NCBI GenBank assembly: GCA_905235135.1
Contig: CAJOKR010000020.1
Span: forward strand, 1-64,000
DNA: 64,000 nucleotides
Source of the DNA: an uncultured Bacteroidales bacterium
GTDB taxonomy: Bacteria > Bacteroidota > Bacteroidia > Bacteroidales > WCHB1-69
Direction: 5' to 3'
The notes below the pieces were generated by a model. The model did no database searches, was not told the origin of the DNA, and saw nothing but the letters and a program-made list of their open reading frames with translations. The position numbers and the translations under genes are program-made. Shown piece after piece: positions 33,375 through 41,480 of the stretch. Each line of letters begins with the position of its first letter. The stretch's first letter is position 1.

Positions 33375-35174
33375 TTAGCCGATCATGATGTAGAGGTCGG
33401 GGTATTGGTGCGGCGACTCCTTTTTGTGGCGGGTGAGGGCGAAGGCTAAGGTCAGCGTGCCTATACGGCCGCAGTACATGTTGATGGTGAGGATGAGCTT
33501 GGCCATCCAGTTCCAGTTGGCGCATTCGCCAGTGGAGAGGCCGCAGGTGGTGAAGGCCGAGATGGTCTCGAACATGGCAGGCAACAGTTGCACATCGGGT
33601 TGCACCGTCGTGAGCAAGAAACAGGATATGGAGATGAAAATCAGCGACATAAGCAGGATAGTGGTGGCTCTTTCCACGAGGGAAACGGAAATAGCCCTGT
33701 GGTCGAACTCGATGTCCTTTTTGCCTTTCACCGTGGCAATTATGGATTTGAAGACGACGAACAGCGTGGTGGTCTTGATACCGCCGCCGGTGGAGCTGGG
33801 TGAACCGCCAATGAAAATCATCACCAGAATCATAAAGATGGTAGGTATCCTTGTGTTAATATCCAGCACGTTAAATCCGGATGTACGGCATGTGGTGATT
33901 TGGAATATGGAGGTGAAAACCTTATCTCCGACCCCGGAGATGTCTTTCATTGCCCCGTTGTATTCCAACAGGAAAAAGAGCACGCTGCCGATGGCGATGA
34001 GCCCCAAGGTGACGTAAAGCACAATTTTGGTCTGCGGCATCAGCGTTTTCCAGCGATATTTGTTGCGTTCGCGGATGTAACGATAGCTGAAAAAGTCACG
34101 GATAGTGACAAATCCGATGCCGCCCAAAAACACCAGCGACATGATGACTACCTGTGGGAAATAGCTGCCTGGCACACCAAGATTCAGCAGACTGTCGTCA
34201 ATCAACACAAAACCGCCGTTGTTGAACGCCGAAACGGTGTAAAATATCGAAAAGAAGAGATTTTGCTTGTCGGAAAGGAAAAATCCCGTCGATTTCCAGT
34301 AGGTGAATAGAAATGCCGCGCCCGCCGCCTCAATGATGAAGGTGGTGAGCACAATGCTGCGCAATAGACCTACGGAATCGGAAAGATGGTCGGCGGACAT
34401 CATGTCGCGGATCATGTACTGGTAACGCAATCCGACCATGGAGCGCGACAGGAATGTGGAGAAGAAAGTTGCGAATGAAAGGATGCTCATACCGCCCAAC
34501 TGAATCAGCACCAGAATCACGACTTGCCCTTTGAAGGTGAAGGTTTCCGGCGTGCTTAGCACCGCAAGGCCGGTGATGCAGCTCGCGCTGGTGGCCGTAA
34601 ACAGTGCATCAATGAAGGAGATGCCGTTGGTGGTCATGCGCGGCATTTTCAGCAGAAGCGTGCCGATGGCAATCAGGAATATAAACGACCCTACCATCAG
34701 AATCGGTGGGCTGAGATGATACTTTCCTAAGGAACTGCTCATCTTCGCAATCTCCACCAACACGATGATAAGAAAATAGAACTGTATGAAAATCAGGTAG
34801 ATGTTCTCGAAATTTTGGGCATCGACAATGTCAATATGGAAGAAATGGACGGAGATGAACTGTAGGATCAGCAGAATGATGATGAGAAATTCGACCCACG
34901 ATTGTCGGATGTATTCTTTGCGGTGCAAGGAGTAGAAGAGCAGGGTAAAATATTTGAAGACGTAGAAGACGAGGCTGCCGTGGATCATCCAGCGGATGAG
35001 GTTTTTGGTGTCTTGAGTGATGTAAAGTCCGTGATAGCAGAAGATGCACGCGATGGTCACAAGGGAAATCAGCAGGCTGCAAATCTGCAGGGCCAGCTGG
35101 ATGCGGTCCTTGTTGTTCACAATGTGGATGCGAAACTTCCCGTTGTACTCGTCGCGATTGCCAAACAGACGCAT
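33375..35174 (-). CDS. TrkH/KtrB-type potassium channel subunit
   Basis: The 599-residue protein has four pore loops with filter motifs: TSASCITGLAVL, VSAFNNGGFVL, TTCRTSGFNVL and SAFTTCGLSTGE. These fit the TrkH/KtrB superfamily, which imports K+ across the inner membrane. About 150 extra residues with four additional helices precede the first pore domain, as in other Bacteroidota forms but longer than KtrB. The ATG overlaps the stop of the KtrA-like gene by one base, so the regulatory and channel subunits are translated together. Confidence 0.92.
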   Translation of the reverse strand: MRLFGNRDEYNGKFRIHIVNNKDRIQLALQICSLLISLVTIACIFCYHGLYITQDTKNLIRWMIHGSLVFYVFKYFTLLFYSLHRKEYIRQSWVEFLIIILLILQFISVHFFHIDIVDAQNFENIYLIFIQFYFLIIVLVEIAKMSSSLGKYHLSPPILMVGSFIFLIAIGTLLLKMPRMTTNGISFIDALFTATSASCITGLAVLSTPETFTFKGQVVILVLIQLGGMSILSFATFFSTFLSRSMVGLRYQYMIRDMMSADHLSDSVGLLRSIVLTTFIIEAAGAAFLFTYWKSTGFFLSDKQNLFFSIFYTVSAFNNGGFVLIDDSLLNLGVPGSYFPQVVIMSLVFLGGIGFVTIRDFFSYRYIRERNKYRWKTLMPQTKIVLYVTLGLIAIGSVLFFLLEYNGAMKDISGVGDKVFTSIFQITTCRTSGFNVLDINTRIPTIFMILVMIFIGGSPSSTGGGIKTTTLFVVFKSIIATVKGKKDIEFDHRAISVSLVERATTILLMSLIFISISCFLLTTVQPDVQLLPAMFETISAFTTCGLSTGECANWNWMAKLILTINMYCGRIGTLTLAFALTRHKKESPHQYPDLYIMIG

Positions 35175-35869
35175 TACAGGTTGATTTTGATGAAGTTATC
35201 GATGTCACGGTCTTTGCCGAACAGCACAAAAACGTCATCTTTTCGGATGACTGTCGAATTGTCGGGCACACCGATAATGTGCTGTTTCAGTGTTAGTTCC
35301 TTGTTTTCAATCTCCTCGAAGTTCCGGCGGATGGTCACCAAGCTGAGGTGATGGTTGTCACGGAAGTTGATATCCCCGAGGGTGAGGCCCTCTAATCGGT
35401 CCGGCGCGATGATGGAAGCGATGCGGTATTCGTCAGGCATCTGCAAGTAAGAGAGGATGTTAGGGTTGCTCAGTCGTTCAGCCAGCATCGTGGCCAGTTC
35501 CTCTTCCGGGGACAGGAATTCAGTGATGCCCATCTTTTCGAGAATGGTCTGCTGGTGCGAGCCTTTGGTGCGGCAGTATATCTTGCTGATACCGAGATCG
35601 ATGAGGTTGGAAATACAGAGCAACCGTTCCACGAAATCGTCGCCGATGGCCACAATTACGGCATCGAAATCCTTGATGTTTTCGTTGAGTAGGGCGCGCT
35701 TGTCGGTGGCATCCGTACAGACTGCGTAGGCCACATCGTCGCTGATGTTCTGCACCTTTTTCATGTCTCTGTCGATGACCAGCACCTCGAAGCCTTTCTC
35801 CGAGAGTGCCAGGCTGATGGCCTGTCCAAACTGTCCCGCGCCGATGACGGCAAATTTTTTCTGTGCCAT
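35174..35869 (-). CDS. TrkA/KtrA-type RCK regulatory subunit
   Basis: The 231-residue protein has an RCK_N Rossmann domain (FAVIGAGQFGQAISLAL, then VLVIDRD) and an RCK_C domain (residues about 140-231, ending FVLFGKDRDIDNFIKI). It binds nucleotide and gates the KtrB-like channel encoded directly downstream. The length matches KtrA and not the 450-residue, double-domain TrkA. Its promoter box at 35932-35939 drives both genes. Confidence 0.93.
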   Translation of the reverse strand: MAQKKFAVIGAGQFGQAISLALSEKGFEVLVIDRDMKKVQNISDDVAYAVCTDATDKRALLNENIKDFDAVIVAIGDDFVERLLCISNLIDLGISKIYCRTKGSHQQTILEKMGITEFLSPEEELATMLAERLSNPNILSYLQMPDEYRIASIIAPDRLEGLTLGDINFRDNHHLSLVTIRRNFEEIENKELTLKQHIIGVPDNSTVIRKDDVFVLFGKDRDIDNFIKINL

Positions 35870-35931
35870 AATCTTATATTATCGTTCAAAAAGCAAAGCC
35901 GGCCTTTTTCCTCGTTTCCGACTTTCGGCGG

Positions 35932-35939
35932 CAAAGATA
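35932..35939 (-). promoter_or_regulatory. -7 promoter box of the ktrAB-like operon
   Basis: The minus strand reads TATCTTTGCCGCCG, 62 bp before the ATG at 35869; the same 14 bases occur before the M16 gene and pdxA. Confidence 0.6.
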
Positions 35940-36015
35940 CATTTTTTTGGTTCAAACCTTAAATCCTAATAATTCTTAAAACGTCAAACCGCCAACCGCA
36001 TAACCGAAGAATTGT

Positions 36016-36023
36016 TATATTTG
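36016..36023 (+). promoter_or_regulatory. -7 promoter box of porQ
   Basis: TATATTTG followed by CAG, 14 bp before the ATG at 36038. Confidence 0.6.
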
Positions 36024-36037
36024 CAGTTTGAAATCTT

Positions 36038-37124
36038 ATGAACGGACGACCCATTATATGGATAATGTTGTTGCTGGTCGGAGTGTTGCCACTTCGGGCG
36101 CAAACGGGCGGTCGTTTTGTTTATAATTTCCTGAATCTCAGCTATTCATCAAGGGTGAACGGGCTTGGCGGCAATCTCATTTCCGTGCATGATTCCTGCC
36201 CTTCGCTGCTTTTGGTGAATCCCTCGTATATCAGTGGGCGTCAGCATAATACGCTGTCTTTGAACTATACCGACCATTTTGCACACAACAGTGCCATGTC
36301 GGCCGTCTATTCCTACACGTTCAAAAAAGCGGGCAGTTTCGCGTTTGGTGTGCAGGCTCTGACTTACGGCGCGTTCCGTGGCATGGACGAGGCGGGTGTG
36401 GAAACGGGAAAATTTACGGCTGGCGACTATGCCTTGGTTGTCGGTTGGGGACGCGAGATGTCGCCGAATTTCTCCATCGGCGCCAACCTCAAGACAGTTT
36501 TCAGCCACTACGATGCCTACTTCTCCGCAGGAATCGCGTTGGATTTGGCGGGCAGCTATTACAACGAGGATAAGAATCTGTCACTCACGCTTTTGGCGAA
36601 AAATATCGGGACGCAATTGTGTGCGTATGCGCCCGGCAACCGCGAATCGCTGCCCTTCGATTTGCAGTTCGCCCTTTCGCAGCGGCTCAAACATGTGCCG
36701 ATTCGTTATCACATCACCCTTCACTCGCTTTACCGTTGGAATATGAACTATTACGGCCATGATAACCCCTTCATGGAGACGGATGCCATCACCGGCGAGC
36801 TGCAATATCCGTCCAAGGTGGCGCAGTTTGCCGACAATTTCTTCCGGCATTTTGTCTTCGGGCTGGAAATCGAGCCGAGCAAATATTTCTCCATACAATT
36901 GGCATACAACCACAACATCCATCAGGAAATGAAGGTGCTGTCACGCAAGTCGATGGCCGGTTTTTTTCCAACTGAATATCAAGGGAATACGATTTGGATT
37001 CTCCCGCCTGCATTACGCAATTGGCGCGACCCCGAATTGTGTTGACCTGGCCTTCAATTTTGATGAGCTGGCCAAAAACAGCAAAGAGAAAAAAACAAGA
37101 AAGTTAGAACGAATCACCCCTTAG
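36038..37124 (+). CDS. porQ: type IX secretion system protein PorQ, one frame break
   Basis: Restored length is about 361 residues. It has a signal peptide (IMLLLVGVLPLRA), then the PorQ start GGRFVYNFLNLSYSSRVNGLGGNLIS and strands of an outer-membrane barrel. PorQ belongs to the attachment complex of the T9SS, which anchors cargo at the surface. At 36961 a run of seven T carries one base too many: SMAGFF continues as QLNIKGIRFGFSRLHYAIG and DLAFNFDELAK in the next frame, ending with TAG at 37122. Without the correction the protein stops at 37045. The aminotransferase starts 2 bp later. Confidence 0.85.
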
Positions 37125-37126
37125 AT

Positions 37127-38344
37127 ATGAACATTCCCTTTTCACCGCCCCACATTGACAACGCAATTATTGACGAAGTGGCTGCCGCTCTTCGCTCGGG
37201 TTGGATTACGACCGGCCCGCGGACGAAGCTATTCGAGAAGAAATTAGCGGAATATTGTAATATTCAGCATGTTGTATGTGTCAATTCCGCCTCTGCCGGG
37301 CTGGAACTCACATTGCGCTGGTTTGGCATCGGGGAGGGCGATGAGGTGATAGTCCCTGCCTATACCTACACTGCTACGGCCGAGGTGGTGATTCACTGCG
37401 GGGCCAAACCTGTGATGGTGGATGTGGATGACAATTTTCTGATAAATACCGACCAGGTGCGCCGTGCCATTACCCCCCGCACGAAGGTGATTCTCCCTGT
37501 GGATATCGTCGGGTTGCCATGTGATTATGACCAACTGTTTGATATCGTGAATGATCCGGCTGTCAAGTCGCAGTTTCAGCCCGCCAATGACCAACAGTGC
37601 TCGTTGGGTCGGATTCTGATTCTGTCCGATGCGGCGCATTCTTTGGGAGCTTATTACAAGGGAAAACGGACGGGTGCCGTAGCCGATATTACCGTTTTCT
37701 CATTCCATGCTGTCAAAAACCTCACCACGGCAGAAGGTGGTGCCATTTGTTTGAATCTGCCGACTCCCTTCAATACGGAAGATGTATATAAGGAATTATG
37801 TATCAGTTCGTTGCATGGTCAGTCGAAGGATGCACTGGCGAAAACCAAGGCGGGTGGATGGCGTTATGATGTCACCTCCGTTGGGTACAAGTGCAATATG
37901 ACGGATGTGGCGGCTGCGATGGGTTTGGTGGAATTGACACGTTATGACCAGATGATTTTGCCCCGCCGTCGTGAGATTTTCGATGCTTATAACCAAGCAT
38001 TTAGCGGCGATGCGAGATTCAAAGTGCCCACGTATGAAACCCCGGACAAACGTTCTTCCTACCATGTTTTCACGTTGCGGGTAAACGGGGTTACGGAAAG
38101 CCAGCGCGATGAGATTATCTTCAAAATGGCACAGCAAGGCGTGGCCGCGAATGTCCATTTTATCCCGTTGCCGATGCTAACAGCTTATAAATCTTTTGGT
38201 TATAATATTGCCGATTATCCGAATGCCTATAGCCAGTATGCGTGCGAAATCAGCCTGCCGGTCTATTTCAATCTGACCGACGAGCAGGTTGCGGAGGTGA
38301 TTCGGGTGACGAAAGCGATGGTATCGGAAGTCTGCGGTCTATAA
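37127..38344 (+). CDS. DegT/DnrJ/EryC1/StrS family PLP-dependent sugar aminotransferase
   Basis: The 405-residue protein has the NGxxAL-like GVT and the PLP lysine in SFHAVKNLTTAEGGA, with PDAAHS (ILSDAAHSLGAYYKG) upstream. These enzymes put an amino group on keto-sugars bound to nucleotides for LPS, O-glycan or capsule. It begins IPFSPPHIDNAIIDEVAAALRSGWITTGPRT, the usual family start. It follows porQ after 2 bp and is convergent with the acyltransferase gene, overlapping it by 6 bp. Substrate is not deducible. Confidence 0.9.
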   Translation: MNIPFSPPHIDNAIIDEVAAALRSGWITTGPRTKLFEKKLAEYCNIQHVVCVNSASAGLELTLRWFGIGEGDEVIVPAYTYTATAEVVIHCGAKPVMVDVDDNFLINTDQVRRAITPRTKVILPVDIVGLPCDYDQLFDIVNDPAVKSQFQPANDQQCSLGRILILSDAAHSLGAYYKGKRTGAVADITVFSFHAVKNLTTAEGGAICLNLPTPFNTEDVYKELCISSLHGQSKDALAKTKAGGWRYDVTSVGYKCNMTDVAAAMGLVELTRYDQMILPRRREIFDAYNQAFSGDARFKVPTYETPDKRSSYHVFTLRVNGVTESQRDEIIFKMAQQGVAANVHFIPLPMLTAYKSFGYNIADYPNAYSQYACEISLPVYFNLTDEQVAEVIRVTKAMVSEVCGL

Positions 38345-38923
38345 GTCGTACCACTCCGGGTGGGGCGGCTTGTCTTCCAAGTTGAACTGCCCTTTGCGGT
38401 AACCTTGCAGCCCGTAATACTGTTTCTGGATTTCCTGAATGTCCTTTTCATAGTCGCCAGTGGGGTAGAAAATCGACATGATGCCGCAGGTGCGTGTCTT
38501 GTAGTCGATGAAACCCAAACTGATGGGCACTTCAGCCTCCATCGCGATTTGGTAGAAACCGCGTTTCCATTTGTCGATGCGTTTCCGGGTGCCTTCCGGA
38601 CAGATAATCAGCGTGATGCGATCCCGCTTTTTGATGATGTCGGCGGCATAGCTCACGAAATTCCGTGCATGTTTCCGATCCACGGGAATCCCGCCTAACT
38701 TTTTCAGTATCAAGTTCAAGGGGAAAAAGAAAAACTCTTTTTTGATGATGGTGCAAGCGTGCAGGTCGTAATATTTCATTGCGGAAAGCCCGATGATGAA
38801 GTCCATAATGGAGGTGTGCGGTGCCATCATCAGCACACTTTTGGGAAGCGTACCGTTCGGGTCGGGGTAGTCAACAGGCTTTAGCCGATAGATGTATTTG
38901 AAATTAAAGGCACTTCTATTCAT
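38339..38923 (-). CDS. lysophospholipid acyltransferase-like protein
   Basis: The 194-residue protein has the acyltransferase motif APHTSIMDFIIG (HxxxxD), GGIPVDRKHARNF and ICPEGTRKRIDKWKRGFY, the block I-III pattern of PlsC-like enzymes of the short Bacteroidota type. It acts on glycerol or other lipids in the membrane. It is the last gene of the SDR-LdcA-acyltransferase unit; its ATG overlaps the LdcA stop by 8 bp. Confidence 0.85.
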   Translation of the reverse strand: MNRSAFNFKYIYRLKPVDYPDPNGTLPKSVLMMAPHTSIMDFIIGLSAMKYYDLHACTIIKKEFFFFPLNLILKKLGGIPVDRKHARNFVSYAADIIKKRDRITLIICPEGTRKRIDKWKRGFYQIAMEAEVPISLGFIDYKTRTCGIMSIFYPTGDYEKDIQEIQKQYYGLQGYRKGQFNLEDKPPHPEWYDL

Positions 38924-39830
38924 GATCCAAACTATTGATTATAAACTTGTTATCTTTGAATAATCCTTCGATTTTGCAACCCATCCGGAAGGCGCGGTTG
39001 TCGGGAAGGTGCCCGGCTGGAACGTTGAAAATGAGCGGGATGTTGAGGTCTCGACAATGGTCAGCCACAACTTCCTCGGCCGTTTTCCCGAACGGAATAG
39101 TATTGTCGTGCATGTCGCTCAGATGCCCGACCAGCAAAGCTTTGATATTCGCCAATTTCCCGCTGCGGCGCAGATTCAACATCATCCGGTCGATGTGGTA
39201 CAGATATTCGTCCAAATCTTCGATGAACAGTACCTTTTCGGAAGTGTCAATGTCAGACGGGGAACCGATGAGGGAGTAGAGCATGGAGAGATTACCTCCT
39301 GTTAAAATTCCTGAAAACTCCCTTTGTCGTGACAGTGGATGAGGTGCAATATCGTAGGAGAGCGTTTTTCCGGTCAGGGCTGCCAAAAACGACTGTACGG
39401 CAGGACTTTGCGTATTCTCTTCCGTCACATTGATGGGCATGGTGGCGTGCAGCGTGGCGGTTTGCAGATGCTGTTGGATATGGTTGTGGAAAACGGTGAT
39501 GTCGCTGTAGCCGCAAATCCATTTGGGGTGTTCGCGGAAGTGGGAAAAGTCCAACTGGTCAATGATTCTTGCCGAACCGTAACCCCCTCTTACACACCAT
39601 ATTGCACGGATATTGTCATTGTCTAACAGATCTTGGAAATATCGGGTACGCACCTCATCGCTGCCGGCAAACTGATGCTCTTCGGCAAAGAGGCGGTCGT
39701 CATAAAAAACGTTAAAACCGACCGATTGCAGCCATCGTTCCGCAGGCAGGATTTCGGCTTTGGAAATCTTGCGGGCGGGAGCGGCAAAGGCGACCGTATC
39801 TCCAGGCTTAAGATAGGGTGGAATTATCAT
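38916..39830 (-). CDS. LD-carboxypeptidase (S66 family)
   Basis: The 304-residue protein starts at the ATG at 39830 (MIIPPYLKPGDTVAFAAPA); the longer open frame to 40142 runs inside the SDR gene and is not used. The S66 nucleophile Ser lies in VRGGYGSARIID; YSDITVFHNH and the later NVPAGHLPDNRAFRMG carry the remaining Glu/His region. These enzymes remove the terminal D-Ala from tetrapeptides in recycled murein. No signal peptide, so cytosolic, as for LdcA. ATG overlaps the SDR stop as ATGA. Confidence 0.9.
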   Translation of the reverse strand: MIIPPYLKPGDTVAFAAPARKISKAEILPAERWLQSVGFNVFYDDRLFAEEHQFAGSDEVRTRYFQDLLDNDNIRAIWCVRGGYGSARIIDQLDFSHFREHPKWICGYSDITVFHNHIQQHLQTATLHATMPINVTEENTQSPAVQSFLAALTGKTLSYDIAPHPLSRQREFSGILTGGNLSMLYSLIGSPSDIDTSEKVLFIEDLDEYLYHIDRMMLNLRRSGKLANIKALLVGHLSDMHDNTIPFGKTAEEVVADHCRDLNIPLIFNVPAGHLPDNRAFRMGCKIEGLFKDNKFIINSLDHE

Positions 39831-40690
39831 ATTGCGATATTGTTGTCGGCGAGAATTTGCAACGTCATGTCTCTCAGTAGCTTGCGTTGCTTTACGTTGT
39901 TGATGAGACGCTTTTTGGGTTCCGTTGCCTTGCAGTTTTTGAAGATTTTTCCCGTAACATCCTTGTATTGAGGATTGATGGCGGCCGTTAGCATGTTGGC
40001 GGCACCTTGCTCGGGGGTGTTGATGAGCGGACGGAAAATCCAGTCGCAAAGCTTGTCCACTACGATGTTGTCCATCCGGATGATGCCCGTATCGACAATG
40101 TTGGGATCGGAAACGTTGAAGCAGATACCCTCGTTCTTCCACGCTTCAGAAGCATCGAGCATGAAGTAGTTGAGGGCAAGTTTGGAGCTACCGTATGCTG
40201 TAAAACGGTTGTATTCGCGTTGCGTTTTCGGTTTGAAAGTGTCAGGGGTGATTTTGCCGACCATGCTGGCTAAGGAAGTCATGCTCACGATGCGGGTGCC
40301 TTGTCCCATGATGGGATGCAGCAGGTTGGTTAACGTAAAGTGTCCCAGATAGTTGACCGCCATGATGTATTCGATGTTGTTGCGGCTGACTTTCGGTTTG
40401 CTGGGCAGCGTGCCGGCGTTGTTGAGCAGGATTTGCAGGGATGGAAAACGGCTTTTCACCTCGTTGGCGAACCGAGCAATGTCGGAAAGGTCGCCGAGAT
40501 CCACACGCATGAGGTGGAAAGTTCCACCGGTCTCCCGTTGGATTTCCTCCATCACCGGACGAGCTACGTCGGTGTCGATGCAGGCCATGATGACTTCATA
40601 ACCTGCCTTTGCCAGTTCACGTGTGTGTATGCGGCCCATGCCTCCGTCAGCGCCCGTAACGAGCGCCACCCCCTTGTTCGTGTTCTCCAT
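39827..40690 (-). CDS. short-chain dehydrogenase/reductase
   Basis: The 287-residue protein has the SDR cofactor motif TGADGGMG (residues 13-20), NNAG (near 91), Ser in SMTSLAS and YGSSK catalytic Tyr/Lys. It is close in shape to retinol-dehydrogenase/WW-domain oxidoreductase-like SDRs that act on lipid or sterol-like alcohols, but the substrate is not known. A C-terminal tail of about 60 residues is basic (KATEPKKRLINNVKQRKLL). It is followed directly by the LD-carboxypeptidase gene. Confidence 0.85.
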   Translation of the reverse strand: MENTNKGVALVTGADGGMGRIHTRELAKAGYEVIMACIDTDVARPVMEEIQRETGGTFHLMRVDLGDLSDIARFANEVKSRFPSLQILLNNAGTLPSKPKVSRNNIEYIMAVNYLGHFTLTNLLHPIMGQGTRIVSMTSLASMVGKITPDTFKPKTQREYNRFTAYGSSKLALNYFMLDASEAWKNEGICFNVSDPNIVDTGIIRMDNIVVDKLCDWIFRPLINTPEQGAANMLTAAINPQYKDVTGKIFKNCKATEPKKRLINNVKQRKLLRDMTLQILADNNIAI

Positions 40691-40719
40691 TTTTAGGAAA
40701 TTTTAACCTGCCCAGCTTT

Positions 40720-40965
40720 TTAATCTTCCGTACACAAGATGGAGTGGTGGACTTTGGTTATGGAATCCATGATGATTACTTCATCTTTGTTGAACTCTTC
40801 GCAATTTCCACGTGTAAAATTTTCCACCGTGTCGATTTCATATTTGATAACGCTGTCAATTTGTATGACCTCATTTGTTGAGTAGCACTCGCACTCTTTC
40901 ATCTTGCAGGAAGAAAACCCAATTACGCAAGCTAATAGGATAAATAGGCTGATGATTTTTTTCAT
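40720..40965 (-). CDS. small cysteine-rich lipoprotein
   Basis: The 81-residue protein has a lipoprotein signal (KKIISLFILLACVIGFSSC) followed by KMKECECYSTN and further cysteines near the middle and end, which might form disulfides in the periplasm. I do not recognise the family. It lies 15 bp after sufE and before the SDR gene on the same strand. A complete frame with a good signal peptide supports a real gene. Confidence 0.7.
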   Translation of the reverse strand: MKKIISLFILLACVIGFSSCKMKECECYSTNEVIQIDSVIKYEIDTVENFTRGNCEEFNKDEVIIMDSITKVHHSILCTED

Positions 40966-40979
40966 TGAATTAACTTTTT

Positions 40980-41405
40980 TTATGATTGTTTGGCGGAATA
41001 GGCCAAAGCGTACAATTTTATCTGTTTGATCATGGACGCCAGCCCGTTGGAACGGGTAGGGGAAAGGTGATTTTTGAGCCCAATAGCGTCAATGTATGAA
41101 AGGTCGTTGTCGAGAATCTCCTGCGGGGTATGACCAGACAAGACTCTAATCAGCAGATTGACAATGCCTTTCGTGATGATAGCGTCGCTGTCGGCGGTAA
41201 AGAAAAGCAATCCGTCGCGCATCTCGGGGTGCAGCCAAACCTGCGACTGGCATCCGCTGATGAGGTATTCTTCCGTTTTGTATTGCGGGTCAATCATCGG
41301 CAGATCTTTGCCCAACTCAATGATATAGTTGTATTTGTCCATCCAGTCGTCGAACATTTCAAACTCCTGAATGAGTTCTTCTTCCGTTTCTTTCATCGTA
41401 GCCAT
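40980..41405 (-). CDS. sufE: SufE family cysteine desulfurase accessory protein
   Basis: The 141-residue protein is a SufE-like sulfur acceptor: FDDWMDKYNYIIELGKDLP at the N-terminus and the active Cys in LISGCQSQVWL. It takes persulfide sulfur from the SufS desulfurase for Fe-S cluster building on SufBCD. No other suf genes are in the window. Its own promoter box lies at 41456-41463, and the cysteine-rich lipoprotein gene follows after 15 bp. Confidence 0.92.
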   Translation of the reverse strand: MATMKETEEELIQEFEMFDDWMDKYNYIIELGKDLPMIDPQYKTEEYLISGCQSQVWLHPEMRDGLLFFTADSDAIITKGIVNLLIRVLSGHTPQEILDNDLSYIDAIGLKNHLSPTRSNGLASMIKQIKLYALAYSAKQS

Positions 41406-41455
41406 AAAGATAAAATCCTTTCTGTCAATATTTTATATTATATATAAAGTCGGCG

Positions 41456-41463
41456 CAAAGGTA
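41456..41463 (-). promoter_or_regulatory. -7 promoter box of sufE
   Basis: The minus strand reads TACCTTTG followed by CGCCG, 50 bp before the ATG at 41405. Confidence 0.55.
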
Positions 41464-41480
41464 TATTTTTTACGGATATA

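Noticed and set aside
39831..40142. Longer N-terminus for the LD-carboxypeptidase
   Set aside because: It lies antiparallel to nothing but inside the SDR coding region and lacks family similarity; the ATGA overlap at 39830 is the natural start.
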